From contig SZWC01004994.1 of assembly GCA_023375785.1 (NCBI GenBank), positions 90,200-119,762 on the forward strand: a DNA stretch of 29,563 bases, written 5' to 3'. Under the pieces are notes generated by a model. It was not told the DNA's origin. It made no database searches and saw only the letters and a program-made list of their open reading frames with translations. This DNA comes from Penium margaritaceum. Its lineage: Eukaryota; Streptophyta; Zygnematophyceae; Desmidiales; Peniaceae. Position numbers and translations under genes: made by a program. Each line of letters begins with the position of its first letter. Positions within the stretch are counted from its first letter, which is position 1. Positions 1-9,515 of this stretch are shown here, in pieces.

Positions 1-625
1 GGGGGGGGGGGATGTGGAGAAAGTAACCTAGTTTGTTTCATTGTTGTCCTTGGTGCCTCGAACATCAGTACATCGATGTTCACATTGATACATCGATGTA
101 CCCATGGTTGGCCACATCGATGTGGACATAGTGGACTGGGTCAGTTCAGATGCATTGGGACGTATGTTTGCACATAATGTGTGAGAGAGCCACAGTTGTG
201 AAAATCACAAATTCTTCAAATTCTAAGTTATAGCATCTTTCAAGGTCTTTATCTATTTCAAAGAACCTTAGAAAATACTAAAAAAGCATGTGATAATGTG
301 CTAACAACAAATTTGTAGTGCTTCTCAATTACTGATGAGCACTAAACAACAAAGAACTTAACTTCAAGCCAAAGTGCCACATGCACACTGATCATGCACA
401 TGACACATCAGGCAAAGGCATGGACATCAAGTACACAGATTCATGTTGCACATTGTCCACCAATTCATTCTCATGTGCACATTCATTTACATCCATGAGT
501 TTAGCTTCTACAATACTCGCTCAACATCAGTAGAAGCATAAAAATGCAATGCACATGATGAAAATAGAATCGTCAATCATAGAATGTAAAATCTGAAGGA
601 TACTGTCAACAACAATGTCAGAACA
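1..625. other. Gene-free stretch
   Basis: I see no convincing coding region. The stretch opens with a run of 11 G, then carries three ACATCGATGT palindromes (annotated separately). From about 360 to 560 it is rich in short CACATG/GCACAT words, and otherwise AT-rich. It lies downstream of the minus-strand hAT pseudogene, so it may include that element's 3' flank, but I could not find terminal inverted repeats or an 8-bp target duplication. Confidence 0.5.
70..125. repeat. Three copies of a palindromic decamer
   Basis: ACATCGATGT occurs at 70-79, 90-99 and 114-123. The second copy extends to a 12-bp palindrome (TACATCGATGTA, 89-100) and the third to a 14-bp palindrome (CCACATCGATGTGG, 112-125). 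Spacing between starts is 20 and 24 bp. Protein-binding site, transposon end and chance are all possible. Confidence 0.6.
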
Positions 626-1290
626 GTGTCCTACTTCTGGACTGTAGCAGCTATGCACCTTGCCAACCTGCTGGCTTCTATAGCTGCCACTGCACTACCC
701 GTAGGACTTTTTGATGCCCTTGCTGCTGCTAGGGCAACTAGGTCAGCACGCTTTGAACTATGCTTGGAACTTCCAATCCTCGAAGCTGTTGTTGATGCTG
801 GATCACATGTTGTTGTTGAAGCCAACTTCCCACCTGCTGCTCCTTCCTCACCTGCTCCTTGTCCATCAGCTGATCCACCTGCTTCTCCTTCCTTACCTGA
901 TCTTTCCACATGCCCAAAATCTGGTTTTGCTCATTTGCTGATCCCTCCTCAGCTGCTACTCCAACCCCACAGGCTGCTCCCTCATCACCTGCTGCTCCTT
1001 CCCCGCTTGCTGCAACTTCACCATTTTCTATTACGTCCCCACTTGCTTTCCCTTCCTCACCTGCTGTTACTTCTTCACCCTCCCCCCTCCTTCTTCCCTG
1101 CCTGCTATGCAGTCACCATCTGCTTCTCTCTCTGTAGTTGCTGCTCCATTGCTAGCTGTTTCTCCTCTACTTGCTGCTCCATTCCCACTGGATTCTTTCC
1201 TCCATCCACAGTTGGACTGCTGCTTTCCGGCTTCTCCTGTGTGTGAACATACACTGGACGTGTATGAGGAAGTCCAGGCGTGTCACTCAT
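626..1290 (-). other. Low-complexity Gln/Glu-rich tail of the hAT relic
   Basis: The plus strand is a run of imperfect CTGCTCCTTCC-like units. The minus strand, read on from the hAT pseudogene, gives Glu/Gln/Ala/Gly-rich peptides such as EQQVEEKQLAMEQQLQREK (about 1125-1180). The open minus-strand frames end at 1105 and 631 and are broken by stops. It may be the disordered C-terminal tail of the neighbouring transposase or a separate low-complexity repeat. The long plus-strand frame here is Pro/Leu/Ser-rich and looks like a composition artefact. Confidence 0.35.
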
Positions 1291-1292
1291 AA

Positions 1293-3718
1293 CAGCACGG
1301 AGGCCATAACCTCCACCACGTCACCGTCTCCCCCTACTGCCTCCACATCCTCCTCCTCTTCCTCATCCTTGCCTTCCTCATCCGTCTCCCAGTCATCCTC
1401 GGGTTCACTCAGCACTCCTTCTTCCTAAACCACCTCTCCGTCATCGTCGTTGGCATCTCCTTTTGCTTCTGCTGCAGCTGCAGCAGAAGCAAAAGCTGCC
1501 GCCGCATTGGCCAGATCATTTGCTGCTTTTCTTCCATTCCTGGCGTAGTGTTTGCACAAACGGACATGGCACCACACGAGGAGCTCCAGGGTTGATACCT
1601 TGAGTCTGTTCCTCATGCCAATATGAATGAGCTCATGTGCAAAAAACACAAGTTCACAGTCAGACGAGGAGCATGGCTGTGAAAGGAGCTTCAATGCCAA
1701 ATCCCGCAGTACCAGAAGATCGCACATATAATTCATGTGACCCTCGACGGCAGTCATTGTGCCACATTTAACTTTTGCAACTTCAGCAACAGTCTTGGCA
1801 TTCCTGCGTGGTGTTGCCATGGGATCATGGTGCAGTATTGTCTGTGCCAACTGGAAGACCCCGATCTCCTTCATGATTTCATCCTGCTTATCCTCAGGAA
1901 CCAGAGCCTCCACCACAGCCTGCCAGGCCTGCAAGGTGGTCGCATCCTTTGACAGGTCATTCCCGAAGTGCTCTGGAAGCAGCTACTGTGCAACGGCATA
2001 TAGAGGACACGACATGTGCTTTGACCAGCAGTGGTCCAGCATACCCAACACAAAGTGAACGTGGCACTCTGCAACCTTCCTCCCCTTCCTCCATTTCTTC
2101 GTGGCCAGTGCTTTCAGCTGTTCAGCACAGTCTAGCAACCCCTCTTAGAATTCACCAGCCCCTCCACCAGGCGAGTCAGCCACACGCAAGACCTTCTCCA
2201 ACGGAAACAGCAGATCCTTCAGCTGTCTCACCTGTATCCAGAAGACATTGCGGTGCACAATCCTTCACACCTCCTTCTTCCTGCTCTTGCACCCTGATCC
2301 CTCTGCGACCCAATTTGCTTCCAAACATCCAGCTGCACAAACTCCTCCAACTCCTCCCTCAGCTCCAGCAACCTCTCAACCATGTCAAAGACAGAAGCAA
2401 AGCAGGTGTCACACCTTATTTTTAGCACCTCTCCCCTTGTCTTGTCCTTCAGCCACGTCCGAGGCATGGTGTTTTTCCTTAAAAAGGCATCTACCTTCTC
2501 AAATTTTCCAATGATCCCAGCACCCCATGCCGACTTTCCAACGTCCTTCATGATGAGGTCTATGCTATGCGCACAACAGCCTTGAAAGAACAGCTTTTGA
2601 AACTTCTGCTTCAGCTTGGAAAATTCTTCCTTGTTGTCAGATGCATTGTCACAGATAACATAAACAATTTTGTCCTCACCCACTACTGCAATTGCTGCCT
2701 CCATCATGGAAGCAGCATGGTCTGCATCCCTTGTCATTCCACTGGCATCACGTGGACGGATCTCGTGGAATTCACTGCCATGGCATCGTAGATAGGTCTA
2801 ACCTGCCTATCTGACCACTCATCCACAACCAGGCTTGTTCCTTAGATCGATCATCCTTGCATCAGTGGTGCATCAAGCTCTGCCCACTCTGCATCCAACT
2901 TAGGCAGGAGGTCATTGGTCACAGTGTCTCTGCTTAGCAGCCAGAAACTGTCAGTTGTCTTCTTCCCTGAATTGATGACTTCAAGGAGAACCGGTTCTCG
3001 ACAGAACGATACGAGCAGAGCTGCAATTACCATCATCTTTACGACATCCAGCTGGCAGCGGTCATTGTAGTACCTGTCTGAGTGCTCCACCATGGTTGAT
3101 TGGTGGAATGAAGCAGCCTTGTTAATTTCAAACAGCGGGATCTCACCCTTGAGATTTGCTGTGGCTGCTGGCCTGCTTGGACGCACTGTGTATCGATCTT
3201 CAGCGTCACTGGAGTCCTTCTGCAGAGTGATTCCCACGTTGGCTGCCTGTGTCACCTTCTCTTGTACCTCCCACGGCTTCAGCCATGGGACCGGATTGTC
3301 CTTCGTCCCCCATTTAGCACCCTCTCCCTTGTACAGCTTCGCACTGTATGGCTGCCATCCTGCTGCAGGAGAAGGGACACGATCCAAGCCCAGAGCGTCC
3401 CTATTTGTTGGTGGGGGATGGGGACACTTCCCGACGTTTGGGTTGTTGCAAGCAAAGTGTACGCGGATGCGTTCACATGTACCGCTGAATTTCTTTGCAC
3501 ACGACCCACAAACAAAGCCTGCATTCTTGTCGGACACGGTTTGCAATGCTTGGATAGCTCCTTGGTGAGAAATTCATCAGTGAGTGCCCTCCTCCTAGGT
3601 GGATTCCACTTGCTCGAGTCAAACTGGGCAGACACGGAAGACACCGGAGTAGCCGAGGGACTCGATCTTGTGGTGGAAGCTCTGTTTGAGCTTTGCTGAG
3701 AGCTTGGTTGAGAAGCCA
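1293..3718 (-). pseudogene. hAT-family transposase, frameshifted relic
   Basis: Read on the minus strand, this is a decayed hAT-superfamily DNA transposase, a nuclear enzyme that cuts and pastes its element. In order: a Ser-rich N-terminus (start near 3718, MASQPSS); a BED-like finger with CGSC and a downstream H..C (about 3450-3510); the hAT core block seen in DUF659-type proteins, LVVDEWSD (about 2815-2835), then CDNASDNKE and CAHSIDLIMKDVGK (about 2530-2660); PLEKVLRVADS (about 2170-2200); and the C-terminal dimerisation block ALKLLSQPCSSSDCEL followed by RNRL (about 1585-1700). An acidic tail follows the stop at 1425. The pieces lie in at least three frames, with breaks near 3555, 2850, 2740 and 2235 and an in-frame TAG near 1984, so it cannot make a full transposase. 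No terminal repeats were found. The family call is firm; exact junctions are not. Confidence 0.82.
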
Positions 3719-3739
3719 TGGCAAGAGGAATGCCCATCG

Positions 3740-4458
3740 GGTGGGACCCGGCGGCAACACCTAATCTGACTAAGTGCTGGCTACATCATGGAGCAGGGCG
3801 CTCTATTCTTACTAAGACAAAGAACAAATTGTGTTTTCACAAAATGAAGCAGTCCTTGGCACTCGATGCATTGAGGTCTACCTTGCTTTGGAAACAGTTG
3901 ATTCGGCTGCTGGATCGACGGTCTAAAATTGGGTTCTTCTTTTCTGTGGATTGATCATTTGCTTTGCGATTCAAATGTGGTTTAAACGTTTGAATGGGGG
4001 GTAGCGGCATTTGAAAGTACTCTGTAATTTGTAACAGATACAAAGTGTTGGAAGGTTTGCATGCAAACCATGTTTTGCGGACGCAATTGACAAGTACAAT
4101 GAATTGCACTAAATGACATTTTTACCCCTATCTCTATCACTTGTTCAGTGGTCCGCATGATCGTCAAAGTATGAGGTTACGCATGCGATTGGGCCTAGAA
4201 AGTTTGGCCAAGGATGAGGGAAACCGTTGCCTCCCAGTCCACCCTGTCAAAGCTAAACATGCCCACCTCCACATGCATGAACCCCATTGGTCAAGTACAT
4301 GCAGTCATGCCACATGGCAAAAAAAATGTATCAGAGGTGAATGTGTTTCGGCAATGAGGGTTCCGGAGCCAAACACGGCAACTGATTTTGTGGTGGTAGT
4401 TATCTGCGTGAAGAAGTCAGCGTGTCTGAAAGTCTGGTTTGGACGGTCCTGGTCATGA
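3740..4458. other. No gene seen
   Basis: The stretch lies upstream of the hAT relic's start. Short open frames on both strands have no recognisable motif and look like chance. It could hold the transposon's 5' untranslated end and promoter, but I cannot point to a TATA box or terminal repeat with confidence. Confidence 0.4.
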
Positions 4459-4525
4459 CTATGACCCTACACCACATTGATGTAGCATCAAGGTACCTCG
4501 CTGTTCCAATGTCGTTGTAATGGAT

Positions 4526-4606
4526 CTCCTTTCCCTTTTTCTATCCCCCATACATTCACCTTGTTTTACAAGGTGAATGTATGGGGGATGGAAAAAGGGA
4601 AAGGAG
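4526..4606. repeat. 39-bp near-perfect hairpin
   Basis: Arms 4526-4564 and 4568-4606 are reverse complements with one mismatch, separated by TTT. One arm is pyrimidine-rich then CATACATTCACC-like, the other the reverse. Such a long fold-back suggests a small RNA precursor, a MITE-like fold-back element or an aberrant duplication. Confidence 0.85.
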
Positions 4607-4699
4607 AGAAGAAACAAAGTGGGGACCGCAGCAAACAGTGGCGGGTGTAAGCTCCTCATTTGAGCAAGGAGGGGATCGATGGAGGCCACAAATTGCATG

Positions 4700-4800
4700 G
4701 TTGTGGCAGCATACTTCTTAGAGCCAGCAGTAAAATCCGGGGGCTGAATCATGTAGAGCTCTCTTCAAGGAGTCCACAGATAGTTTCATTGTTGACGTCT
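4700..4800 (-). pseudogene. Possible copia reverse-transcriptase scrap
   Basis: On the minus strand, two adjacent frames read DVNNETICGLLEE (from 4799) and LYMIQPPDF (to 4732). Copia reverse transcriptases have a conserved block of the form DVKTAFLNG-LEEE-IYM-QPPGF, so this looks like that block with one frame slip and several substitutions. Sequence on either side is not recognisable. It lies just downstream, in the minus sense, of the family-a LTR, which would fit an internally deleted element. The match is short and decayed. Confidence 0.35.
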
Positions 4801-4848
4801 ATCGGGTAGAGCTCCCAATAGAAGTGAGCTATGATGCAGATGACAATG

Positions 4849-5452
4849 TGGTCAGAAGAATTGAAGATGCGGGAAGAGTGACAGCAGTTGCAAGCAGAGT
4901 ATGAGAGCTTGGTGACAGCAAAGAGATAGATGGAAGGGGAAAGGATTTAGCTTTAAATTCAAGGGAGCAGGCACAGAAGTGAGAAAGAGTGATGGAGAGC
5001 AAGGTAGACGAATGCACACCAATAGATTCTGGTGATGAGAGCAGATGCCTTGATTAGTGGAGCAGAGCTAATCGGAAGAGCGAGAGTGAAAGAATGAAGA
5101 GGTATAAGAGAGAGTGGCAAGGAGATGGATGAAAAATAATGAGAAAGTAAGGAGCGGAGACACAACAGCAAGGGCCGTGGAACCAAAGGTAGAAAAGATG
5201 AGCAGAACTCAGAGGGGATGAAAATCCTCCGCATATACATCACAACATAAAAAAACAGTCATTGACGGCTTGTTTTTGCTAGCCTGATGCAGGTGACAGG
5301 TTTCATTGTATTAGGGGACATGTTGATGATTGTTACTAACAGTTAGAGGACTCTAGAGCTGTTCTTCAATATGGTTCAGTTGAAGACTTGAACCGTTGTT
5401 CACAGCTCGGGTATTTTCAAGTGATTACATCTTGTCAGATTCTGTTACAACA
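4849..5452 (-). repeat. LTR of copia family 'a', minus orientation
   Basis: Read on the minus strand it begins TGTTGTAACAG (5452) and ends near TTCTGACCA (about 4849), as an LTR should (TG...CA). It is pyrimidine-rich towards its end, with a TATA-like stretch near 5235. Its last ~200 bp align with the LTR remnant that precedes the Copia-1 primer site (7750-7954), sharing for example CTTCCATCTATCTCTTT and CTGCTGTCACTCTT. Its first part aligns with 13119-13700. It is therefore the only contiguous copy of this LTR here and serves as the reference for the two split halves. Confidence 0.7.
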
Positions 5453-6299
5453 ACCCCCTTGAACCTGAGAAGACAACTTAAGGGACCTCCCGGTTAGTGG
5501 TGGTAGGCTTCCTCCCATAGGAGATTGAGTCCCACCCCACAGTGTATAATTAGGTTGCGCCACATTTCCCCAAGGTCAGTGGGAAACTCACCAACCAACT
5601 ATTGCAGGTTGGTTCAAAGGAATCGCTTGAGTCTTATCCTGATTTCCTAGTTGATCTTGGCTTTGTTATGTGGAAGGGATTCTGCGATATTGGGCCCCAG
5701 ATAATTCAGATTGCCAAGAAAAGCATCAGTGATGTCAAAACCATGCAAAATCTCAGGGTAGAGAGCAATGTTAACTTGGGTTATCCAGGCTTCTACTTTG
5801 GAGGGTGGGTCATTGTGCCACAGGGCTTGTGCTTTCCTGGTGAGGTCTATAAAGCTGATGTTGTTGCAACACGTAGTAGTAATCAATTTCTTTGTCCAGG
5901 CTTGTTACAGAATCCAACACCATAATATAGGAATGTTTTTTGTTTTTAGTTGGTGATGAGCATATGAAGAATGGAAGCAGCCCTGCAGCAGACTGTAGGC
6001 ACTGCTGGGATGGGGTGGTCGGGCGAGCAGAGATGTTCATAGTGGCAAGGAGTTTCACCATGTTGTACTGGCTGATTGAGGTCCGTTGAGCCAGAATGAG
6101 CACTTAGTTTTACCAACCAGTGACAATGTTTCTACCTTTCGCTAGCATATCACATGTCTTCCAGGTGAAGGCTATGTGAGGTTTGTGCAAGTGGTGGTGT
6201 GCGGAGGTGGGTTAAGGAGGGTGTGCCACGATGCCATTCACAAAGTGTGCTCTACCACAGCTGCCACAATCCCGTGTGTCCATAAGAGGACGTGAGAAG
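5453..6299. other. No recognised gene
   Basis: Short open frames exist on both strands (plus 5602-5925; minus 5647-5886 and 5810-6103), but none shows a motif I know. The minus frames face the same way as the nearby LTR and gag-like relics, so they may be eroded retroelement sequence. Confidence 0.35.
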
Positions 6300-6890
6300 G
6301 AAGGTGATTCTTAAGATTTGTGCCACAGGAGTGACAGCTTGTTTCACCCATTTGCTTGAGCCCGAAGAGCACGGAGACGGGCGGTCTCCGACAACCTAAA
6401 ATTACACAGCTTGAAAATACTGCTTCTTTCACCAAGTGATGATGATGCAGATTGAGGATGATTGATGATGAGAATTGGCTGAGTGCAGGGGGTATCCCCG
6501 TGCGCCAATTGAAGATGATGAAGAAGTGGATGCAGGTCACTGTAAAGTTGGCCAGAAACACATGCCAAGTGCTGAGCAGAGATGATTAATGATAATATCT
6601 TGATGAGTTGATGGACTGGGCGCAGGGGCAGACCGCGTGCGCGAGTGAGTTGAGGAGAGTAGAATGGCAAGGAGAAGGCTGATGCCAACATGCCATGAGA
6701 AACCTGTTGCTGCCTTGGGTGCAGTGCACTGCAACAAGGGCAGTTGACACGAACAGATCCTGAGTGCCAGCTTCAGATGCTGAAAAGCTGATGTCTGATT
6801 GCTGATTGATTTCATGGCTGGGTGCAAGGGCAAAACCACGTGCGCTGATGAAAGCATACGGCTTGGGCGCATGCCACAGAAAAGTGGAAA
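6300..6890 (-). repeat. Relic with three diverged GC-rich units, related to Copia-1 leader
   Basis: Three related units on the plus strand, at about 6477-6515, 6613-6646 and 6816-6849, share the pattern GGGYGCARGGGCA ... CGTGCGC. Starts are about 136 and 203 bp apart. The reverse complement of the third unit resembles Copia-1 leader sequence at about 8768-8805 (shared AGCGCA-GTGGTTTTGCC). I read it as eroded leader sequence of the same copia family in minus orientation. No open frame here carries a known motif. Confidence 0.4.
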
Positions 6891-6894
6891 TTTC

Positions 6895-7009
6895 AAATGT
6901 GTGGGTCCTTGTGCCAAGCATATTGCAGATTTTTGCTCCATTTGAAGAAGTTCTTTCCTTTGAACTTGGCGATGTTGACGCCAGCCACCACAGAAGCAGA
7001 TGTTGACAT
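6895..7009 (-). pseudogene. Possible N-terminus of a copia gag
   Basis: From an ATG at 7009 on the minus strand a 38-codon frame runs to a stop near 6895. It includes VNIAKFKGKNFFKWSKNLQ. Copia Gag proteins commonly open with a short Ser-rich leader and then a K-F-x-G-x-N-(F/Y)-xx-W motif, which this matches. Nothing downstream continues as Gag in any frame I could follow. It may be a severed 5' end of an element related to Copia-1. The match is one short motif. Confidence 0.35.
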
Positions 7010-7111
7010 GTTCACTGCAATATTGGCCCACGAACAGCCTCTCTAACACACCAGTGTGCAAGGGATGCCTCAAGGATAAGGCAAGGCCTTATTCTTGCGG
7101 TGATACCAGTG

Positions 7112-7749
7112 ATAGAAACTTAGGCAGCCCTCAGGGAGGTGATCTGGCTCACCAAGAGCCGCTAGGCAGGACCAATTGTATGTGAGAGACAAGTTGAAGC
7201 TTGCAAAAACAAAATACGGAAGTGTGTGAAGTTTTTTAGAGAAAGTGAACGGCTGGTTTCACTCATGGATGATAAATTAATTTAGCACAGCTTTTTAACA
7301 AGCCTAAGCTCCCACCATTTTGCGCATGGATCTGGAATAACCACCCTGTCAAAGTTCACCTCCTAGCACACTCCCAGCCTAGCGGGATGAGCGGCAGTCT
7401 CGCTCTCACACAAGAGAATCACCATCCCTGCCATGTGCGCAACCAATAATCTTTATGGGGGCCTTCCATGAAGCTCCCTGAAGATCCTCCTGCCACCTTT
7501 CTACCTTGAAGGCCGCTCCAAGCCTCCCTGGCCAATAATTCTGGCCGTCATTGGTGCTGGTAGTGCAGGAGCTGTCACGTGAACCGGACCCACTGCCACC
7601 AAACCTTGAAAATCCATATCTCCCTCAAACAGACTCCAAATCGAGTTCCGTAAATTTCTACAGAACTGAGAAGAAATCCTCCATACATCTATTGCGATGA
7701 TTTTTATTGAGTGAGCCACTTTGGTCAGTTTTTGGCACCCTAAATCTAT
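7112..7749 (+). mobile_element. Z repeat copy 1 (non-autonomous, MULE-like?)
   Basis: This 638-bp non-coding segment matches 12504-13118 in inverted orientation, at roughly 80-85% identity by eye. Its ends form an imperfect terminal inverted repeat: ATAGA-aac-TTAGG-ca-GCC at the left, and the reverse complement of the right end ATAGA-t-TTAGG-gt-GCC. It contains no open frame with a known motif. CACCACATT (7750-7758) follows directly and reappears beside copy 2, suggesting a 9-bp target duplication. Terminal inverted repeats with a 9-bp duplication fit Mutator-like non-autonomous elements, but no transposase link can be shown. It is not an LTR: the copies are inverted and the primer site is 205 bp further on. 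Confidence 0.6.
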
Positions 7750-7954
7750 CACCACATTCTCTTGACGTGCCCTTATCTACGTTGCCCTCCACCACTCTCC
7801 CTCGTTTCCTGTGCCTGATCCTCTCAGTTTTCATCTAACTCCTTGCCTCTTCCATCTATCTCTTTTCTGTCTTCACGACCCGGAGCTCCGACTCATCCTG
7901 CTACCTCCGCTTGCTTCTGCTGTCACTCTTTCCACGCTTTCAGTTGTTCTGACA
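7750..7954 (+). repeat. Right part of the Copia-1 5' LTR (family 'a')
   Basis: The pyrimidine-rich 205 bp end in TTCTGACA and are followed at once by a primer site, so they are the 3' end of a 5' LTR. They align with the reverse complement of 4849-5050. The upstream two thirds of the LTR are missing here and replaced by Z copy 1. The missing part is found, inverted, at 13119 onwards; both fragments meet at the word ATCACCACATT. Confidence 0.7.
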
Positions 7955-7966
7955 TGCTATCAGAGC
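7955..7966 (+). other. Copia-1 primer-binding site
   Basis: TGCTATCAGAGC directly follows the LTR end. It matches the plant copia primer site TGGTATCAGAGC, complementary to the 3' end of initiator tRNA-Met, at 11 of 12 positions. Confidence 0.75.
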
Positions 7967-8101
7967 TTCAGGCAAAATCTCCTGGCGCTGTTTGACCAAG
8001 TCATCGCATCTCCACCACCATCACCGTGTCCTACTGTCAGTCTTACCATGCATCTGTTCCACTGACCATGTTGGTCTTCAATCTCCAGCCTCCTCATTAG
8101 T

Positions 8102-9515
8102 GTGTCGTGCATCTTGCCTGCTCGCTCTTCTCCTCCATCCGCAGCTGAAATCAGCAGCAATGTCTCACTTCTCTCCTCAAGCTCTAATAACATTTCTTGT
8201 TGTGTCCAGTACCTGCATCCAATCAAATTCCCACTGCAATATCCAGCCTCATTTGTTGCCAACAGCCTACAGAAGCCTCCAAGCCACCCTCTGCCACCAT
8301 CTCACCTAAAGCTTCCCGCCGCCTTTTCTCCATCCTGTGCTTTTGTCATTTATCTGCATTCCCACCATTTAAACCTGTTCTCTGGAGATCTCTCACTTTC
8401 AGCCTCTCATCTGCTGCCTCTGTCCTTCCATGTAGCCTCGTCGCAAGGTCAACTCTCCGGCACCGTCTCTGCCTCCCAAAGTGTCGTCCGCATCTCCTCC
8501 CCATCTAGCTGTCACATCTACTCTAATGTCCCTCGTCTGCATCCGCGTCATCCTCCACCCTTCCTTTGCTGCTCCACTGCATCGTTGCTCAAGCCACCTC
8601 CTCACACCGCCTTTATTCCATCATCTCGTTGCAGCAATATCTTCCTCCCCTTCTGCCTCCATCCGCTTTTGCTGATTTATCAGCCTCATCTTCTGCATCA
8701 AGTTCATGATCCGCCTCCCCCGCATTGTCCTCATCAGCTTCCCCATCAATCATCATTTTCATCAGTCAGCGCATGTGGTTTTGCCACTACACCCTGTTCA
8801 TCATCTCATCATCAAGCAGTCAATCACATGAATATCGTGCTGATGGATAAGAGACTCTGGAGCCGCGTGAGTAAGGCTGACTCTAGTGAAACCTCCCTCT
8901 CTGCTGCCGAGGCCCGTACCCACCACGACAAGTGGGACCGCGCCCTCGCCACCATCTACCTCCATCTCGTTGAATGGCAGCAACTCCTTGTCCGCGGTAT
9001 CCTTGCCCCAAAAGAGGTTTAGAACAAGCTTGAGTCCACCTATACTTCCAGTTCAGTATTCATGAACATGCAGCTACATCATCGTATTCACACCGTGAAC
9101 ATGGATGAGTCAGGCTCCATGATTGATTATCTCAACATGGTGAAAGCTTTTGGCTGACCAGCTTGCTGCAATTGAGGACCCTGTCAAGGAACTTGTTCTC
9201 ATGCTGACCATCCTCTCTGGCATTCCTAGCATCTACACTCCTCTCATTGTTGTCCTGGACCAGCGTGGCAACAAGTTTTCACTCAATGACATGGAGGAGA
9301 GCATGCTATTTGAGGAGGAGCGCCGTGAGGAGGGAGAAGGAGGAAGCGGACTGGACGTAGCCCTCATCACCAACATGATTCACAGGGGTGGTGCTGCATC
9401 AACCAACGGTTATGGAAGTGGAGGGAAGAATAAGGGCAAGTTCCACTACTGCAAGAAACCAGGTCATTGGGATGGGAGCGGGGAAACTATCAGACGCCTC
9501 CGCCAATGCCGCTGA
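8102..9515 (+). pseudogene. Copia-1 gag
   Basis: The Gag-like part begins around 8830 (from HMNIVLMDKRLWSRV). It contains the alpha-helical capsid-type region of copia Gag (UBN2-like) with ATIYLHLVEW and GSMIDYLNMVKAF (about 8950-9150). A TAG interrupts it near 9020 and one extra T near 9145 shifts the frame; it continues as ADQLAAIEDPVKELVL to 9515. The nucleic-acid-binding zinc knuckle is damaged: HYCKKPGHW remains (about 9443-9470), but the first and last cysteines of the usual C-x2-C-x4-H-x4-C are gone. The open frame upstream (8102-8830) is Ser/Pro/His-rich and probably untranslated leader open by composition. Confidence 0.65.

Noticed and set aside
626..1246. 206-codon plus-strand open frame, Pro/Leu/Ser-rich.
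   Set aside because: It follows imperfect CTGCTCCTTCC-like repeats, has no domain, and overlaps the tail of the minus-strand hAT relic.
8102..8830. Ser/Pro-rich first 240 codons of the 8102-9022 frame as a separate protein.
   Set aside because: It occupies the leader between primer site and Gag and is pyrimidine-rich, so it is open by composition. Only the last ~65 codons look like Gag.
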